Assembly (NCBI RefSeq): GCF_937129435.1
Contig: NZ_CAKZNF010000016.1
Location: forward strand, 1-64,000
DNA from: an uncultured Parasphingopyxis sp.
Lineage (GTDB): Bacteria; Pseudomonadota; Alphaproteobacteria; Sphingomonadales; Sphingomonadaceae
Direction: 5' to 3'
DNA: 64,000 nt
Shown: positions 31,082-41,092 of the stretch, in pieces
Position numbering within the stretch: position 1 is the stretch's first letter
Layout of the letters: the number at the start of each line of letters is the position of its first letter
Notes under the pieces: generated by a model
What the model was told of the DNA's origin: nothing
Database searches by the model: none
What the model saw: the letters and a program-made list of their open reading frames with translations, nothing else
Made by a program: the position numbers and the translations under genes

Positions 31082-32460
31082 CGGCCTTTGTCCCTCCCAA
31101 GCCCGCAGGCAATCCCAGGAAGCTCGGTCCGGTCGCGCGCTTCTTCCGCAGCTTCCATTCCTCGACAGCGCCGCTCTACGCCAACAGCTATTCGATGAAG
31201 CTCGGCGAGGTCCGCCTGCCGCGCCGCACCATGTATTTCGTCAATCAGCCCGATCTGGTGCAGGAAATCCTGCTCGGCGACGTCGATCGCTATCCCAAGT
31301 CGGATCTGATGGCGACGATGCTCGAACTGCTGCTTGGCGAGAGTATCTTCGTTTCGAACGGCGATCTGTGGAAGCAGCAGCGGCGGATGATGGACCCGGC
31401 GTTCGAGGCGACGCGGATCAAGGCGATCTTCCCGCTGATGCGCGAGGCTGCCGAGGCGATGGCGGCGCGGTTCGATGAAGGCGCGGTCGGGGCGGACACG
31501 CAAGCCGATCTCGAAATGACGCATGTCACGGCCGATGTGATCTTCCGCACCATCTATTCGCGCGCGTTCACCCGCGAAGAAGCAGAAACGATCTTCGAAA
31601 ACTTCGAAATTTTCCAGCATCTCGCCTGGCAGCATGGTGTTTGGACGCTGGCGGGCGTGCCGCAGAAACTGTCGATCGGGCGGTTGCGGGCGAAGAAATC
31701 CGCGGCGACGATCCGCGAATTGCTCCACGCGCCGGTGCGCGAACGGCTGGCGGCGATCGGGCGAGGCGAGGATGTGCCGCAGACGGACATGCTCTCGGCC
31801 TTCATTCGCGCCGAAGATCCCGAAACCGGCAAACGTTTCGACGAACGCGAGCTCGTCGACCAGATCGGCATCATGTTCCTTGCCGGTCACGAGACATCGG
31901 CCTCGGCGCTCGCTTGGGCGCTCTATCTGATCGCGCAATGCCCCGATGTGCAGGCGCGGATGCAGGCGGAGGCCGATACGGCTTTCGCCGACGGCCAGCT
32001 GGAATTCGCAAAGCTCCGCCATCTCGGTTTCACGCGCGATGTCTTCCGCGAAACGCTGCGACTCTACCCGCCCGTCTCCTTCATCCCGCGCGACGCGACC
32101 GAGGAGCAGGTGATGCGCGGCAAGCATATCATGCCCGGCTCGATCCTGTTCGTCTCCCCGCTGCTCGAACACCGGCATACCGAGCATTGGGACGATCCCG
32201 ACACGTTCGATCCCGACCGATTCTCGCGCCCTGAAACGCGGGCGTCCGAGCAAAAGGCCTATTTCCCCTTCTCCAAGGGCCCGCGTGTTTGCCTCGGCGC
32301 GGCCTTTGCGCTGCAGGAGGCGGTGATCATCCTCGCGACGATCCTGCGCGAGTGGACCGTGACGCCGGTCGAAGGCCATGTACCCGAACCCATTGCCCGG
32401 CTGACGTTGAGGTCGGAAAATGGTATCAGGTTGAACTTCGAACGGAGGGACCGGTCATGA
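31078..32460 (+). CDS. Cytochrome P450
   Basis: AGHETSASALAW (I-helix), ETLRLYPP (ExxR), FSKGPRVCLGAAFALQE (heme Cys). Confidence 0.96.
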   Translation: MTAFVPPKPAGNPRKLGPVARFFRSFHSSTAPLYANSYSMKLGEVRLPRRTMYFVNQPDLVQEILLGDVDRYPKSDLMATMLELLLGESIFVSNGDLWKQQRRMMDPAFEATRIKAIFPLMREAAEAMAARFDEGAVGADTQADLEMTHVTADVIFRTIYSRAFTREEAETIFENFEIFQHLAWQHGVWTLAGVPQKLSIGRLRAKKSAATIRELLHAPVRERLAAIGRGEDVPQTDMLSAFIRAEDPETGKRFDERELVDQIGIMFLAGHETSASALAWALYLIAQCPDVQARMQAEADTAFADGQLEFAKLRHLGFTRDVFRETLRLYPPVSFIPRDATEEQVMRGKHIMPGSILFVSPLLEHRHTEHWDDPDTFDPDRFSRPETRASEQKAYFPFSKGPRVCLGAAFALQEAVIILATILREWTVTPVEGHVPEPIARLTLRSENGIRLNFERRDRS

Positions 32461-32555
32461 TCAAGGCTTTGGCCATCGCCGCCATGCTCTCGCTGGCCGC
32501 CTGTGCGACCTATGCCGGCGGGGAACCGCAATATCCGGATCCGATCTATGATTAG
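32457..32555 (+). CDS. Putative small lipoprotein (32 aa)
   Basis: MIKALAIAAMLSLAACATYAGGEPQYPDPIYD with lipobox LAAC; ATGA overlap with P450 and 8-nt overlap with the next ORF. Confidence 0.45.
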   Translation: MIKALAIAAMLSLAACATYAGGEPQYPDPIYD

Positions 32556-32997
32556 GGCCGTGCCGGGCATTGCGGCGGCCGCTACTGCACTGGCGCTGTC
32601 CGCGTGCGAGGACGCGCCTTCCACCTCGGTCGAGGACACGCCGAGCATCGTCGCCGAGGACGATGCCGGCGATGCCGACTGGGCACCGACGAGCCCGCCC
32701 ATTTTCCGCGGAGTTGGTCAGGAACCCGGCTGGATCGTCCGCATCTATCCCGACTATATCGTCTACGAAGCCGATTACGGCGAACGCACCGTCCGCGTCC
32801 GCACGCCAGAGGCCGAAGCCGGCGAAGATACCGTCCGCTATGTGACGGACGAGCTGACGGTCGAGATCGCGGACGGCGAATGCGCCGATGTGATGAGCGG
32901 CGCCCGTTATGGCGCGAGTGTCACCGTGATCGAGGATGGGCGGTCGTTGAGCGGATGCGGCGGCGAGGAATTGGCTTCGGCCGAAGAGGTGAATTAG
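32548..32997 (+). CDS. Putative lipoprotein, COG3650-like
   Basis: MIRAVPGIAAAATALALSACEDAPS lipobox; FRGVGQEPGWIVRIYPDYIVYEADYGERTV. Confidence 0.6.
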   Translation: MIRAVPGIAAAATALALSACEDAPSTSVEDTPSIVAEDDAGDADWAPTSPPIFRGVGQEPGWIVRIYPDYIVYEADYGERTVRVRTPEAEAGEDTVRYVTDELTVEIADGECADVMSGARYGASVTVIEDGRSLSGCGGEELASAEEVN

Positions 32998-33060
32998 CCG
33001 CGCCGCCTGGTCAGAAACCTCGTCCCGGCTTCCGTTGGAATGGCGGCACTCATTTGAGGA

Positions 33061-34464
33061 TTATTCCGCCGCCTCGTCGGCATCTTCATCGTCATTGTCG
33101 GGCCCCGGCAGGGCATCGATCTGCGATTCGCGCGCGATCGTCTCGACAGGAGGGATGTCCTCCAGTTCGCGCTTGCCCGTCTCGATATCGAGCTCCTGAA
33201 ACTTGCGAGCGGTTGAGACCACATTGCGATCGAAGCTGCCGATGAACTTGTTATAGTTGTTCACCGCCGTGTTGAGCCCGCTGCCGACCGTCTTCAGGTG
33301 ACCGGCGGCCACCGCGATGCGGTCGTACATCTCCTTGCCGAGCTGGCCGATCTGCTTGGCCTCGCGCGCCAGCCCCTCCTGCCGCCATACCGCTGCGACC
33401 GTGCGCGCAATGGCGATCAGGTTTGTCGGTGTCGCGAGAAGGACACGCTTGTCGAAGGCATGGTCCCAAAGCGACGCGTCGTGCTCGAGCGCAGCGGTCA
33501 GGAAATGCTCGCCCGGCACGAACATGATGACATAATCGGGCGCTTCCTCGAACTGATCCCAATAGGCCTTGCGTGACAAGCCATCGATATGCGTTTTCAT
33601 CGACGCGCAATGCTGCGCCAGCGCCGCCTCTCGCCCTTCGTCGTCATCGGCGTTGAACGCGTCCTGATAGGCGTTGAGCGACACCTTTGCATCGATGACC
33701 AGCGAACGCCCTCCAGGCACCGTCACGACCGCATCGGGGCGCAGCCGCCCGTCTTCGGTGTTGATACTGTGTTCGGTGACGAAATCGGTGTGTTCGGCTA
33801 GCCCGCAGCTTTCGAGAACATTCCTCAACTGTTGCTCACCCCAACGGCCGCGCGCCTTGGGTGCGTTGCGCAGAGAATTGACGAGTCGGGCGGCCTCGGC
33901 CTGAACGCGTTCCTGCCCGGCTCGCATCTGCTCGATCGTCGATTTGATGTCGCCATAGGCCTCGGTGCGCTCGCGCTCGACCTTGCCGACCTGTTCCTCA
34001 TAGGCCTTCAAGCGCTCGCCGACCGGCAGGAGTAACGCCTTCAGCTTGGCCTCGTTGCGCTCGCCTGCCTGGTTGAAACGGCTGTCGGCGTCCTCGATGA
34101 ACTTCTTGCGTGCTTCGCCGAGCATCTTTTCGCCGACTTCGCGGAACTGGCCGGCCAGCAGGTCCTTCGCCTCGCGCAATTCGGCGAGGCGCGCCTCGAA
34201 GGCCCGGTCGCGTTCCTCGGCGGCGGCCTTCAACCCTGATAGTTCGCGCTGTGCCGCATCCCTCTCGTCGCGCACGCCATCAAGCATGGTGCGAAGGTCC
34301 GCGACCGTCTGCCGCCCCTGCTCTTCGGCGATACGCACTTCCTCGCGCAGCCGCGCATTATCCTCGCGTAGCGGTGCCGTCGTCCGTCCGGCGGCAAACC
34401 AGCCGAGCAATGCGCCAACGACAAGTGCGACGATGGCAAGAATGACGGTAATGAGCGGGTCCAT
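33061..34464 (-). CDS. rmuC: DNA recombination protein RmuC
   Basis: N-terminal TM, coiled coil, then APKARGRWGEQQLRNVLESCGL...PDAVVTVPGGRSLVIDAKVSLNAY...VMFVPGEHFL. Confidence 0.93.
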   Translation of the reverse strand: MDPLITVILAIVALVVGALLGWFAAGRTTAPLREDNARLREEVRIAEEQGRQTVADLRTMLDGVRDERDAAQRELSGLKAAAEERDRAFEARLAELREAKDLLAGQFREVGEKMLGEARKKFIEDADSRFNQAGERNEAKLKALLLPVGERLKAYEEQVGKVERERTEAYGDIKSTIEQMRAGQERVQAEAARLVNSLRNAPKARGRWGEQQLRNVLESCGLAEHTDFVTEHSINTEDGRLRPDAVVTVPGGRSLVIDAKVSLNAYQDAFNADDDEGREAALAQHCASMKTHIDGLSRKAYWDQFEEAPDYVIMFVPGEHFLTAALEHDASLWDHAFDKRVLLATPTNLIAIARTVAAVWRQEGLAREAKQIGQLGKEMYDRIAVAAGHLKTVGSGLNTAVNNYNKFIGSFDRNVVSTARKFQELDIETGKRELEDIPPVETIARESQIDALPGPDNDDEDADEAAE

Positions 34465-34565
34465 GGTTTTCCCGGCAAGTTGGAACGTAAGGGGAACTTA
34501 TGCCGTGAGACAGCAGCGCGCAAGCGCCAATCCGGGCGGCGCTGTGAGCGAGATCAGGAAATTGG

Positions 34566-34649
34566 ACTCACACAAAGGCGCGAAGACGCAAAGAAGAATT
34601 GGATTACGCCGCGCGCGGAGTCTTCATGCCCTAGCGTTTTTGCGTGAGA
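34566..34649. repeat. Imperfect inverted-repeat element, CACAAAGGCGC-type extragenic repeat
   Basis: Arms TCACACAAAGGCGCGAAGACGCAAAGA and, inverted, TCTCACGCAAAAACGCTAGGGCATGAAGA between rmuC and def. Confidence 0.6.
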
Positions 34650-34654
34650 TAAAA

Positions 34655-35221
34655 CTACGCCGCCTGAAGCCGCCGCGCCTTTTCCAGCTTTTTCATCAAC
34701 ATGGTGCGCTTCATCCGCGACAGGTGGTCGATGAAGAGGATGCCTTCGAGATGGTCCATCTCGTGCTGCAGGCAGGTGGCGATCATGCCTTCGAGGCGTT
34801 CCTCGAACTGGTTGCCATTCTCGTCCATCCAGCGAGCGACGCACCAATCGGGGCGATCGACATCGGCGAACTGGTCGGGGACCGAGAGGCACCCTTCCTC
34901 ATAGGCGCGCATTTCGGTCGCCGTTTCGAGGATCTCGGGATTGATGAAGACGCGCGGATCCTTGATCACCTCATGCTCGTGATCGCAATGTTCGCCATGG
35001 GCGTGATCGTGATCGTGCGGCGCCGGTTCCTGCAGGTCGATGACGAGAATGCGCTTCGGCACGCCGACCTGGATCGCGGCGAGGCCGATGCCCGGCGCAT
35101 CGTACATCGTTTCGAACATGTCGGCGATCAGCGTGCGTGTCTCGTCCGTCACCTCGTCGATGGGCTCGGAAACAGTGCGCAACCGTGGATCGGGCGCCTC
35201 AAGGATCGGTAGAATGGCCAT
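34655..35221 (-). CDS. def: Peptide deformylase
   Basis: GIGLAAIQVG, EEGCLSVPD, CLQHEMDHLEGILFIDHLS. Confidence 0.96.
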   Translation of the reverse strand: MAILPILEAPDPRLRTVSEPIDEVTDETRTLIADMFETMYDAPGIGLAAIQVGVPKRILVIDLQEPAPHDHDHAHGEHCDHEHEVIKDPRVFINPEILETATEMRAYEEGCLSVPDQFADVDRPDWCVARWMDENGNQFEERLEGMIATCLQHEMDHLEGILFIDHLSRMKRTMLMKKLEKARRLQAA

Positions 35222-35263
35222 AGGGAGAATTTAAGCCGATAGCGGTTGCGTTTCAAGTTGCCG

Positions 35264-35860
35264 CTAAGACACGGGTCTCCGCGCCCTGAGCGCCTGTGCC
35301 AGCGTCCCTTCATCGAGATAATCGAGCTCGCCGCCGACAGGCAGGCCATGGGCGAGTTGGGTGACACGGACGGGGTGGCTCTCGAGCCGTTCGGCCAGAT
35401 AGTGCGATGTCGTCTGCCCCTCCAGCGTCGCGTTCATCGCCAGGACCACCTCGTCGACATCGCCGTCCGCCACGCGGGCGATCAAAGCATCGATGCCGAG
35501 ATCCTCGGGCTGAACACCGTCCAACGCGGAGAGCCTCCCGCCGAGCACATGAAACTTGCCGGGAAACAGCCGCGACCGATCGAGCGCCCAGAGATCGGCA
35601 ACCTCCTCGACGACGCAGAGCGATCGCTGGTCGCGCTTGGCATCGGTGCAGATGCCGCACGGATCGCTGGTGTCGACATTGCCGCAGATATGGCAGGTCG
35701 CCAGCTTGTCCGCGACGTTTTCAAGCGCGCGCAACAGCGGGGTCAGCACCGCCTCGCGCTTTTTCAGGAGGTGCAGCACCGCCCGCCGCGCCGATCGCGG
35801 ACCGAGGCCCGGCAGGCGTGCGAGCGCCTGGGTCAGCTGATCGATTTCCCGCGATGCCAT
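35264..35860 (-). CDS. recR: Recombination protein RecR
   Basis: [68 protein letters not shown], Toprim-like region. Confidence 0.95.
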   Translation of the reverse strand: MASREIDQLTQALARLPGLGPRSARRAVLHLLKKREAVLTPLLRALENVADKLATCHICGNVDTSDPCGICTDAKRDQRSLCVVEEVADLWALDRSRLFPGKFHVLGGRLSALDGVQPEDLGIDALIARVADGDVDEVVLAMNATLEGQTTSHYLAERLESHPVRVTQLAHGLPVGGELDYLDEGTLAQALRARRPVS

Positions 35861-35903
35861 GCGGGCGATATAGAGGCTGGTACTGACTGCGCGCCACCCC
35901 AAA

Positions 35904-35993
35904 ACCGTATGGGCTGAGCTTGTCGAAGCCCTGCCCTTTCTACTAACCCGGCCCAAGGCAAAAACAGCCCTTCGACAGGCTCAGGGCAAACGG
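35904..35993. repeat. Imperfect palindromic dispersed repeat (GGGCTGAGCTTGTCGAAG family)
   Basis: CCGTATGGGCTGAGCTTGTCGAAGCCCTGCC and inverted CCGTTTGCCCTGAGCCTGTCGAAGGGCTG. Confidence 0.75.
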
Positions 35994-36008
35994 AAGTATC
36001 GAATCGCC

Positions 36009-36914
36009 ATGCGCATCATCTTCATGGGAACGCCCGATTTCGCCGTCCCGGCGCTCGAAGCGCTGGTCGAGGCGGGACACGAGGTTGCCGCCGTCTACAG
36101 CCAGCCGCCGCGCCCTGCCGGACGGGGGAAGCAGTTGCGCGCATCGGCTGTGCATGAACGGGCCGCGGCATTGGGGCTCGAAGTCCGCACGCCTGCCAGT
36201 CTGAAGAGCGACGAGGAAAAGGCCGCCTTCGCCGCGCTTGAGGCCGATATCGCGGTGGTCGCGGCCTATGGGCTGATCCTGAACCAGGCGATCCTCGACG
36301 CGCCCGCCCATGGCTGCCTGAATATCCATGCCTCGCTCCTTCCTCGATGGCGGGGGGCGGCGCCGATCCAGCGTGCCATCCTTGCCGGGGACGCGGAGAC
36401 GGGCATCACGATCATGCAGATGGAACGCGGCCTCGATACCGGGCCGATGCTCGCCAAGCGCCTGACCCCGATCGCAGACAAGGCAGCCGGTGAGTTGACG
36501 GAAGAGCTGGCGGCGATGGGCGGCGGGCTGATCGTCGAAGTGCTCGACGATCTCATCGCCTTTCCGCCCGCCGAACAGAATGAGGAAGCGGCGACCTATG
36601 CCGCGAAGATCGAGAAGGCGGAGGCAAGGCTGGATTTCACGCGGAAAGCGCTTCTGGTGGAGCGTAGCGTCCGCGCCTTCAATCCGATTCCCGGCGCATT
36701 CTTCGAAATCGGAGGCGAGCGGTTCAAGGTCCTCGCCGCCGACATCGTCGATGAACACGGCGAGCCCGGCACCGTGATCGACGAACGGATGGCCATCGCT
36801 TGCGCGGATCGCGCTATCCGGCCGACACTGGTCCAGCGCGCGGGTAAGGGCGCGATGCCGATCGACGAGTTGCTGCGTGGCTATCCCGTGGCCCTCGGCA
36901 CACGTCTCGCATGA
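36009..36914 (+). CDS. fmt: Methionyl-tRNA formyltransferase
   Basis: [19 protein letters not shown]...[12 protein letters not shown]...[21 protein letters not shown]. Confidence 0.97.
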   Translation: MRIIFMGTPDFAVPALEALVEAGHEVAAVYSQPPRPAGRGKQLRASAVHERAAALGLEVRTPASLKSDEEKAAFAALEADIAVVAAYGLILNQAILDAPAHGCLNIHASLLPRWRGAAPIQRAILAGDAETGITIMQMERGLDTGPMLAKRLTPIADKAAGELTEELAAMGGGLIVEVLDDLIAFPPAEQNEEAATYAAKIEKAEARLDFTRKALLVERSVRAFNPIPGAFFEIGGERFKVLAADIVDEHGEPGTVIDERMAIACADRAIRPTLVQRAGKGAMPIDELLRGYPVALGTRLA

Positions 36915-37651
36915 CGCGATACCGGCTGACGATCGAATATCATGGCGGCCCGTTCATGGGCTGGCAGCGCCAGCCGCACGGCCCCAGCGTGCAGCAAGCC
37001 ATCGAAGAAGCGATAACCGAAGTGACCGGTGAGACGGTCCTCGTCTATGGCGCGGGACGCACCGATGCGGGCGTACATGCCGAAGCCATGGCGGCGCATG
37101 TCGATGTCGAGAAGGATATCACGGGGTTTCGGCTCGGCGAGGCTATCAATGCCACGTTGCGCGAGGCCCCGATCGCCATACTCGGTTGCGAGGCCGTGGA
37201 TGACAATTGGCACGCCCGATTTTCCTGCATCGGTCGCCGCTACGCCTATCGGATCGTCAACCGGCGCGCGCCGCTGGCGCTCGAACGCGGGCTCGCCTGG
37301 CGTATTCCGCAACAGCTCGATGCCGAAGCGATGCACGATGCTGCGCAGCATCTGGTCGGACGGCACGACTTCACGACATTCCGGTCGGCACATTGCCAGT
37401 CGGACAGTCCGGTGAGGACGCTCGACCGGCTCGATGTCGAACGCGATGGCGAGCGTGTGACGGTTCATGCGGCGGCGCGCAGTTTTCTGCATCACCAGGT
37501 GCGGTCGATGGTTGGATGCCTTGCGCTGGTCGGCCAAGGCAAGTGGAGCGGGGATGACTTGAAGGCGGCGCTCGATGCAGCGGATCGGACGACGCTCGGC
37601 CTGAATGCGCCGCCCGAGGGTTTGTATTTTGTCGAGGCCGTTTACCCGTAG
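36911..37651 (+). CDS. truA: tRNA pseudouridine synthase A
   Basis: [47 protein letters not shown]. Confidence 0.96.
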   Translation: MTRYRLTIEYHGGPFMGWQRQPHGPSVQQAIEEAITEVTGETVLVYGAGRTDAGVHAEAMAAHVDVEKDITGFRLGEAINATLREAPIAILGCEAVDDNWHARFSCIGRRYAYRIVNRRAPLALERGLAWRIPQQLDAEAMHDAAQHLVGRHDFTTFRSAHCQSDSPVRTLDRLDVERDGERVTVHAAARSFLHHQVRSMVGCLALVGQGKWSGDDLKAALDAADRTTLGLNAPPEGLYFVEAVYP

Positions 37652-37654
37652 TGC

Positions 37655-39544
37655 TCAGGCGAAGATGCGCGTGAACGATCGTTCGAGCATCAGCAATTGC
37701 CAAAGCAGCCGGCCATGCTCGACGCGTCCCGACTGGTGCTCCTCGACCACCCGGCCAAGTGCCGCGCGATCGAACCAGCCCGTCTCGGCCAGCGTCGTGC
37801 TCGCGGCGACGCGCCGCGCTTCTTCTGCCAGCGGGCCGCGAAACCAGGCGCTGATCGGCGTGACGAAACCCTGTTTACGACGGTAGAGTATCTCATCGGG
37901 CAGATAGGCCGCCATTGCCTTCTTCATCAGCCACTTCCCCTGCCCTCCCCGCACACGCTGCTTGACCGGCAGGCTGGCGGCGAATTCGACCAGCCGGTGA
38001 TCGAGTAAAGGTTCGCGTGCTTCGAGGCTTACCGCCATGCTCATGCGATCGACCTTGGTCAGGATATCGCCGGGCAGCCAGATCTTCAGATCGGCATATT
38101 GCACGGCAGCCAACCCGTCTTCCGCGGGCGCGTTTTCGATGCAGCTTATGTATCGGTCCTCGGCACGATGCCCCTGCAATGCTGCGCGGAATCGATCGCT
38201 GTAAAGTGCGTCGCGCTGCGCGGGACCGGTGACTCCCACCGATGCCGCATAGGCCTCCGCACCGGAGCGCGCGAGGCCCTGGAAAGTCGATTTCGCGCGC
38301 AGCATTTGCGGCGCCCAATCGAGCTTGGGATAGAAGCGGCCTACCGTCCCGAAGACGGGTTTCCGCAACGCTGACGGCACAAAACCGCGCACACGCTCTT
38401 CGCCCGCGTGAAAGATGTGCCGACGATATCCCGCGAACGCCTCGTCCGCGCCATCGCCTGACAGCGCCACCGTCACCTTCTCACGCGCCAGCTCGCAGAC
38501 GCGATAGGTCGGCAGCGCGCTGGCGTCGGCAAAGGGCTCGTCGAAGGCTTCGACCAGCGTATCGATCAGCGCGAAATCGTCGGCGGCGACGATGCGTTTG
38601 CGATGATCGGTCGCGAAGCGGGCGGCCACCTGGTCGGCAAATCTCGTTTCGTCGTGATCGGCTTCGTCGAAACCGATCGAACAGGTCTGCACGGCCTCGC
38701 GCGAGCGTTCGGCCATCAGCGCCACGACCGAACTGCTGTCGACGCCACCCGAAAGGAACGCGCCCAGCGGAACGTCGGCGATCATCCGGCTCGTCACAGC
38801 CTCGCGCATGTGCGCCGTGCATTCCTCTTCGGCATTGGCGGTCGAGCGTCGTCGGGGCGCGAACGTAGCGTCCCAATAGGCGCGCGGCGCCGGCTTCGGG
38901 TTGCCCGATCGAAGTGCGAGCATATGCGCCGCGGGAAGTTTCTCGACACCCGCGACGAAGCAGGCGTCGTCGGGCACATAGCCCCAGGCGAGGAAATCCT
39001 CGATCGCCTGTTCGCTGGGCCGCCGCCGCAGCAAGGGATGCGCCAGCAGACCCTTCAGCTCGGAAGCAAAGATCAGGCTGCCGTCCGAAACCTCCGCATA
39101 GTAGAGCGGTTTGACGCCGAGACGGTCGCGCACCAGCCCGAGCGTCCGCTCACGCTGATCGTATATCGCGAAGGCGAACATGCCGTGCAGCTTCTCGACG
39201 CAGCCTTCGCCCCATTGCCGCCAGCCGTGAAGGATGACTTCGGTATCGCTCGCCGTGGTAAAGACATGGCCGAGCGCTTCGAGATCGGTGCGCAGCTCGC
39301 GGAAATTGTAGATCTCGCCGTTGAACACGATGACGAAGCGTTCGTCCGCCGTTGCCATCGGCTGGTCGCCGCCGGCGAGGTCGATGATCGACAGCCGGCG
39401 ATGGCCAAGGCCGATGCCCTGTGCCGTCCACACGCCCGATCCGTCCGGCCCGCGATGGGCGAGAATATCGGTCATCGCCCTGACCCGGGCCGGATCGACG
39501 GGCTTGGCGGTTTCGAGATGGAAGATGCCGGCGATTCCGCACAT
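37655..39544 (-). CDS. XrtA-associated amidotransferase (asparagine synthase family)
   Basis: MCGIAGIFHLE...GPDGSGVW...SGGVDSSSVVALMAE...ALSGDGADEAFAGYRRH; next to exosortase. Confidence 0.9.
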   Translation of the reverse strand: MCGIAGIFHLETAKPVDPARVRAMTDILAHRGPDGSGVWTAQGIGLGHRRLSIIDLAGGDQPMATADERFVIVFNGEIYNFRELRTDLEALGHVFTTASDTEVILHGWRQWGEGCVEKLHGMFAFAIYDQRERTLGLVRDRLGVKPLYYAEVSDGSLIFASELKGLLAHPLLRRRPSEQAIEDFLAWGYVPDDACFVAGVEKLPAAHMLALRSGNPKPAPRAYWDATFAPRRRSTANAEEECTAHMREAVTSRMIADVPLGAFLSGGVDSSSVVALMAERSREAVQTCSIGFDEADHDETRFADQVAARFATDHRKRIVAADDFALIDTLVEAFDEPFADASALPTYRVCELAREKVTVALSGDGADEAFAGYRRHIFHAGEERVRGFVPSALRKPVFGTVGRFYPKLDWAPQMLRAKSTFQGLARSGAEAYAASVGVTGPAQRDALYSDRFRAALQGHRAEDRYISCIENAPAEDGLAAVQYADLKIWLPGDILTKVDRMSMAVSLEAREPLLDHRLVEFAASLPVKQRVRGGQGKWLMKKAMAAYLPDEILYRRKQGFVTPISAWFRGPLAEEARRVAASTTLAETGWFDRAALGRVVEEHQSGRVEHGRLLWQLLMLERSFTRIFA

Positions 39545-39550
39545 GGGCGG

Positions 39551-41092
39551 CTAGTCGGCCAAGCCGGGCACGCGGTCAACCAGTCCCATGATACCGCCGC
39601 TATCGGCGAGAAAGGCGTCGATCGCAGCGCGCGCGTCGCGCCCTTCGGCGGAAATCGTGATACCGATGGCACGGCGGCTGCCACCCATCAGCCGCGTCCG
39701 AAGAGTGGTCAGCTTCGCCCGATTGGCACTTCCCGTCGCGGGTGCATCGCCGACGACATAGCTGTCGATCACTTCGCGATTGACGGGTCCCGGTGCGGTG
39801 ATGCGGTAGGCATGGCCGCCTTCCACGGGCGCGCTGTCGTCGACCCAGGACCACTCGCTTTCCGCCGGCAGCCCGCCCTGGCCGAAACCCACCAGTTCGC
39901 GCCCCTCGTCCTGATCGGAGAAGTAACCGATGGCGAGGTCGATCGGCGCGTGGTCGCGATGGCGATAGCGCGCGGTGACGATGGCATCGGCGCCGTCATA
40001 GGTGGCGGTCCATTCCGTGTCCGAGCGTTGCGACATCGTCTCCCAACCCTCGATCGACGGCGCGGCAAGACCGGTGGGCACGGGGACTCGACCGCTCTGC
40101 GCCATCGCGGCGCTCCACGCGACCGGCAATATGGCGATGATCAGCGCGAGACCGGACACGATGCCGATCCTGCTTGTCGATTCCTGCGCGACCGATCCCG
40201 GCTGTAGTTGTCGCGGATCGAAGGCCGGTTCGTCCAGCTCGCGATCGATGAAACGCCAGCCGATCGCCATGACAATGGCAATGACCAGTGCGAAGAAGAA
40301 CCAGCCATAGACGACATGGTCGAAGCTTTCGGCGAAGCCGATGCCGCTGCTGTCTGCGATGTAGATCGTGCCGAACGCGCGAATGCCGTTGGCGATGATG
40401 GGGACTGCGATACATAGCGCCATGAAACCGATACGGCGCGGCCAGGTGGAGAAGCACAGATTGGCCATCAGTGCGCCGAGCGCGACCATGGCAATCAGGA
40501 ACATAACGCCCGAACAGGCCTCGGCGACCTCGAAATAGCCTGACGGTGTGGTGATGAAGACGCCCTCGATATGCGCGGGCAGGCCGAACAGGTTGAGCAG
40601 GACCATAGAGAGGTCGGCGGTGATCAGCTGGAGAGCGGGCACGAATTCCTCGCCCACCGGAACGAGGAAGAACATATAGAACAGCGGGAACAACAGACCG
40701 CGTGCGACGGTGGTTCCCAAAATGGCGACGACGCTGCCCTGGAGCATCATGACGAGCCCGAGGTGACGTGCCACGGCGACCGCCGCGGCTTCGCCCAACA
40801 ACCAGCCCGTAGCGCCCGCCCCGACGATCGCGAGGCCCAGTAGAGACGTCTGCGGCGTGAGCTCGGCGAGTTCGGCGCGGCGTTGCCAGACGAGCCATCC
40901 GAGCAACGGCAGGATCAGAAGACAGTGGTTGAAGGTCGAACTCGTCCACCAGATCGCCGTCATGTCGGCGGCGTCGCGGAAGAAGATTGCAAGGATCAGC
41001 GCCGCCACGATGCCGAGTGCGGTGAGATGCCGCACCCAACCGTCCGGGAGGGCGATAGGACCCATCCCGCGCGCCTGCTGCAACGTCGTCAT
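39551..41092 (-). CDS. xrtA: Exosortase A with C-terminal EpsI-like domain
   Basis: VAEACSGVMFLIAM (Cys), ANGIRAFGTIYIA (Arg), DHVVYGWFFF (His), multiple TMs, C-terminal EpsI-like region. Confidence 0.93.
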   Translation of the reverse strand: MTTLQQARGMGPIALPDGWVRHLTALGIVAALILAIFFRDAADMTAIWWTSSTFNHCLLILPLLGWLVWQRRAELAELTPQTSLLGLAIVGAGATGWLLGEAAAVAVARHLGLVMMLQGSVVAILGTTVARGLLFPLFYMFFLVPVGEEFVPALQLITADLSMVLLNLFGLPAHIEGVFITTPSGYFEVAEACSGVMFLIAMVALGALMANLCFSTWPRRIGFMALCIAVPIIANGIRAFGTIYIADSSGIGFAESFDHVVYGWFFFALVIAIVMAIGWRFIDRELDEPAFDPRQLQPGSVAQESTSRIGIVSGLALIIAILPVAWSAAMAQSGRVPVPTGLAAPSIEGWETMSQRSDTEWTATYDGADAIVTARYRHRDHAPIDLAIGYFSDQDEGRELVGFGQGGLPAESEWSWVDDSAPVEGGHAYRITAPGPVNREVIDSYVVGDAPATGSANRAKLTTLRTRLMGGSRRAIGITISAEGRDARAAIDAFLADSGGIMGLVDRVPGLAD

